Shown here: positions 61,952-64,000 of the stretch, one piece after another
Position numbering within the stretch: the stretch's first letter is position 1
Layout of the letters: each line of letters begins with the position of its first letter
Source of the DNA: Streptomyces sp. NBC_00414
GTDB lineage: Bacteria > Actinomycetota > Actinomycetes > Streptomycetales > Streptomycetaceae
NCBI RefSeq assembly: GCF_036038375.1
Contig: NZ_CP107935.1
Location: 4,092,001-4,156,000, forward strand
Length of the DNA stretch: 64,000 bases
Direction: 5' to 3'
Position numbers and translations under genes: made by a program
Notes under the pieces: model-generated
Seen by the model: the letters and a program-made list of their open reading frames with translations, nothing else
What the model was told of the DNA's origin: nothing
The model's database searches: none

Positions 61952-63589
61952 TCAGCCCAGCTTCCCCGCCAGCCCCTTGAAGTCGGCCCACGACGACGTG
62001 GGGGTGCGCGGGTCCCACAGCTTCTGCGTCAGCGCCCGCAACGGCATCCGGATCCCCGCCGCCACCTGGGCCTGCGTCTGGGAGCCCGAGAGGTCGCACC
62101 AGACGGCGAAGGACGCGCCGAGGATCTGGTCGTCGTACTCCTCGGGCACCGGCTTCGTCCCGCGTACGACGAGGGGCGTCCACTGCTCGTAGATGCGCTG
62201 TCCGGTCGGGTAGACGAAGGTGTTGGGCTGCCCGAGGACGTAGTAGAGGTACTCGTCGTTGTAGTTGAGCATCTCGCGCCCGAACCGCAGGTACTCCGTG
62301 GGCTGCCGTGCGCCTATCTCCTTGCCGGTCCAGTACGCGACCTGGAGGTCCTCGTCGGCCTGGACGGTGCCCCCGGCGAAGATCCCGTCGTTCCAGGCGC
62401 GCATGGTCCGGTCGTGGCCGCGCACGGTGTCGGCCCGGTCGTTGAGCCACCCGGTCGCCAGGTCGGCGATCCCCGCACCGGATCCGTACGCCTTCGTCGC
62501 GGCGGCGGCCAGCTGCGGGTAGGAGGCCGAAGGGTTCGCCACCGTCAGCGCCTGGTACTCGTCGGCGCCGAGGTGCCAGTACCGCCCGGGGAAGAGGTCG
62601 GCGTACTCGTTCAGCAGTTCGTCCACGATCTTCGCGGCGGCGGGCTTGGAGATGTCGAGCGCGCCCTTCGAGGCGACACCCGCGGTGTTGCGCAGTTGGA
62701 GGTCCGGGTGCGCGGCTATGACCGCGCCGAGGTGTCCGGGCGAGTCGATCTCGGGCACGACGGTGATGTGACGGCTGGCCGCGAGCGCGAGGATGCGCCG
62801 CACCTCGGCCTTCGTCAGGTGCTCCTTCGAGACGATCTCGGGGTGCGAGTCGGAGGCGATCCGGAAGCCCTGGTCGTCGGAGAAGTGCAGACCGAGCTGG
62901 TTGTACTTGAGATCGCCCAGCTCACGTATGCGGTCCTCGATCCAGGCGGCGGTGAAATGCTTGCGCGCGATGTCCAGCATGAACCCGCGCTGCGGCTTGG
63001 CCGGCGAGTCGCGTACGACCCCCTCGGGCGCCGTGGCGTTCCCGTGGACCTCCTGCTTGAGCGTGCGGGTGCCGTGGAAGACGCCCGCCTCCTCCGTACC
63101 GCTGATCCGCACCCGCCCGTCCTCGACCCGCAGCGTGTACGACTCCGCGTTCGCGTCCTCGTCCGTGAGGTTCAGCCCGACGTCCCCGGCGCGCGCCTCG
63201 CCCTCCCCGGCGTAGGTCAGTCCCAGTTCCTTCGCGAGCAGCCGTCCCTCGTCGGCGAGCGCCCCGTCGCCGACGACCACGCGTCCGCCCTTCGCCGGGC
63301 GCCAGCCCGGCCCGCGGGCGGCAGTGTGCTCGCGCACGGCCGGGATCGTCCGGGGCGTCCGTGACATCGGATACGTCCGACTGGGTGAAGGGGTCGGGGA
63401 GGCGGCAGGCGCCAGAGCGCTTCTCCCGCCGGAGGGCCGCCGGGTCGAGGGCGTGCCCGAGTCGCCGCTCGGCCAGAGCCCGACGGTCAGCGCGGCACCC
63501 GCCACGACCGCCACGACGCCCGCACCGACCAGCAGAGGCTTCCTGTGGGCCGAAGCCGGCCCTCTGCGCCTACGCCGCCCATTCACCAC
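61952..63589 (-). CDS. secreted beta-N-acetylhexosaminidase (GH20)
   Basis: The 545-residue protein has a basic leader and a membrane/signal helix (LLVGAGVVAVVAGAALTVGLW), a Pro/Ser/Thr tether, the GH20b domain and the GH20 barrel: RGFMLDIARKHFTAAWIEDRI, LHFSDDQGFRI, VPEIDSPGHLGAV and the catalytic Asp-Glu pair in YWHLGADEYQAL. It removes terminal N-acetylhexosamines from chitin-derived or cell-wall sugars outside the cell. GTG 63589 is the first start of the frame. Confidence 0.92.
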   Translation of the reverse strand: MVNGRRRRRGPASAHRKPLLVGAGVVAVVAGAALTVGLWPSGDSGTPSTRRPSGGRSALAPAASPTPSPSRTYPMSRTPRTIPAVREHTAARGPGWRPAKGGRVVVGDGALADEGRLLAKELGLTYAGEGEARAGDVGLNLTDEDANAESYTLRVEDGRVRISGTEEAGVFHGTRTLKQEVHGNATAPEGVVRDSPAKPQRGFMLDIARKHFTAAWIEDRIRELGDLKYNQLGLHFSDDQGFRIASDSHPEIVSKEHLTKAEVRRILALAASRHITVVPEIDSPGHLGAVIAAHPDLQLRNTAGVASKGALDISKPAAAKIVDELLNEYADLFPGRYWHLGADEYQALTVANPSASYPQLAAAATKAYGSGAGIADLATGWLNDRADTVRGHDRTMRAWNDGIFAGGTVQADEDLQVAYWTGKEIGARQPTEYLRFGREMLNYNDEYLYYVLGQPNTFVYPTGQRIYEQWTPLVVRGTKPVPEEYDDQILGASFAVWCDLSGSQTQAQVAAGIRMPLRALTQKLWDPRTPTSSWADFKGLAGKLG

Positions 63590-63869
63590 GGACCACTCAC
63601 GCTCCGATCGCTCTCCGAGACCTGTCCCCGTATCCCCGTACGCTGTACTTCCGCTGTGAACCTAAGCCCCCTTACCCGGTGCCGCCGTCCACCATCTGTC
63701 CTGAAACTCTCCCTTACGGGTGAAGTTCGGGCATCTCTCGGACAGCTCCCGCCAAGTCTCGATAGCGTTGAAACCACATCTCTCACTTGATTCCCTTGCT
63801 TCTCCCGATCCCCTGCCGAACCACGCGTGGCGCGCATCCGGGCGCCGCCGAACCGCCGAGGAACCCACG
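63590..63869. other. divergent intergenic region
   Basis: The 280 bp between the hexosaminidase gene and the probable uraD start hold no gene I can support. TTGAAA at 63768 may be a -35 box for the plus-strand gene; it is also an in-frame TTG. Confidence 0.4.
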
Positions 63870-64000
63870 CTGCCCGCGCACCGTCCTTCCCGTCTCCCCG
63901 GCCAGGCCGTCGCCACACCGGAGTCGCCCGGACACCGTCCCACCGGCCTGGACCGGTTCAACGCCCTGCCCGTGGACCGCGCCGAGCACACCCTCCTGGC
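63870..64000 (+). CDS. uraD: probable OHCU decarboxylase, N-terminal part
   Basis: The last 131 bp encode LPAHRPSRLPGQAVATPESP, then GHRPTGLDRFNALPVDRAEHTLL, and the LDRFNALPxxxAExxLL entry is typical of 2-oxo-4-hydroxy-4-carboxy-5-ureidoimidazoline decarboxylase of purine (uric acid) breakdown. The gene leaves the window. No ATG or GTG lies in frame; CTG 63870 has GAGGAA 6 bp before it, and TTG 63768 is the other option. The purine link would fit the nucleoside genes of the window. Confidence 0.6.
   Translation, partial: MPAHRPSRLPGQAVATPESPGHRPTGLDRFNALPVDRAEHTLL

Overview
The window is chromosomal DNA from a Streptomyces or a close relative. It shows very high GC with strong third-position GC bias, frequent GTG starts, dense short operons and families recognisable from the S. 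coelicolor core genome. The block sigQ / afsQ1 / afsQ2 / lipoprotein, with deoC and add on either side, matches the S. coelicolor region around SCO4884-SCO4916 as I remember it. All names come from reading the sequence; no database search was run.

Layout. 1-8 kb: end of a phosphohexomutase-family gene, a secreted metalloprotease, two PH-domain membrane proteins, then deoC and two aldehyde dehydrogenase-like genes. 8-14.6 kb: a small secreted protein, a uridine kinase-like gene, divergent sigQ and afsQ1-afsQ2-lipoprotein, a VanZ-like gene and a PspC-like gene. 14.7-17.2 kb: a small secreted protein, adenosine deaminase and an alpha/beta hydrolase. 17.4-21.5 kb is a likely accessory insertion: a secreted NlpC/P60-like protein, a relic of an XRE/DUF5753 regulator, and a 661-residue GHKL ATPase fused to a Shedu-like PD-(D/E)XK nuclease. 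21.6-27.2 kb: LysR/MFS pair, ECF sigma factor with SnoaL-like tail, STAS protein, AEC transporter, Uma2 protein. 27.3-36.3 kb: the nucleoside operon (ABC ATPase, two permeases, cdd, deoA) and two Bmp-type nucleoside-binding lipoproteins. 36.5-38.9 kb: M20 amidohydrolase and methyltransferase. 39.1-47.9 kb: a nonulosonic-acid cell-wall polymer cluster (NeuB, NeuA-HAD fusion, four glycosyltransferase-like proteins, acyltransferase), consistent with the Kdn teichulosonic acid known from S. coelicolor. 48-52 kb: TetR/FAD-monooxygenase, LysE exporter, L,D-transpeptidase. 52.2-56.4 kb: two tandem paralogous ECF sigma/membrane-partner modules and a hypothetical gene. 56.5-64 kb: a large secreted amidase with FG-GAP repeats behind a possible attenuator, three hypotheticals, a GH20 hexosaminidase and the start of a probable uraD.

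How it works together. Five separate promoters (deoC, add, ABC ATPase, two bmp genes) carry the same palindrome CTACGCGCGTAG or a two-mismatch version. This points to one nucleoside regulon controlling uptake, deamination (Cdd, Add), phosphorolysis (DeoA), aldol cleavage (DeoC) and probably acetaldehyde oxidation. The regulator itself is not in the window.

The least ordinary items are the GHKL-Shedu fusion, the amidase leader with mutually exclusive hairpins ending in a T run, the A-B-A-B array of compensated hairpins beside sigQ, and the shared nucleoside operator.
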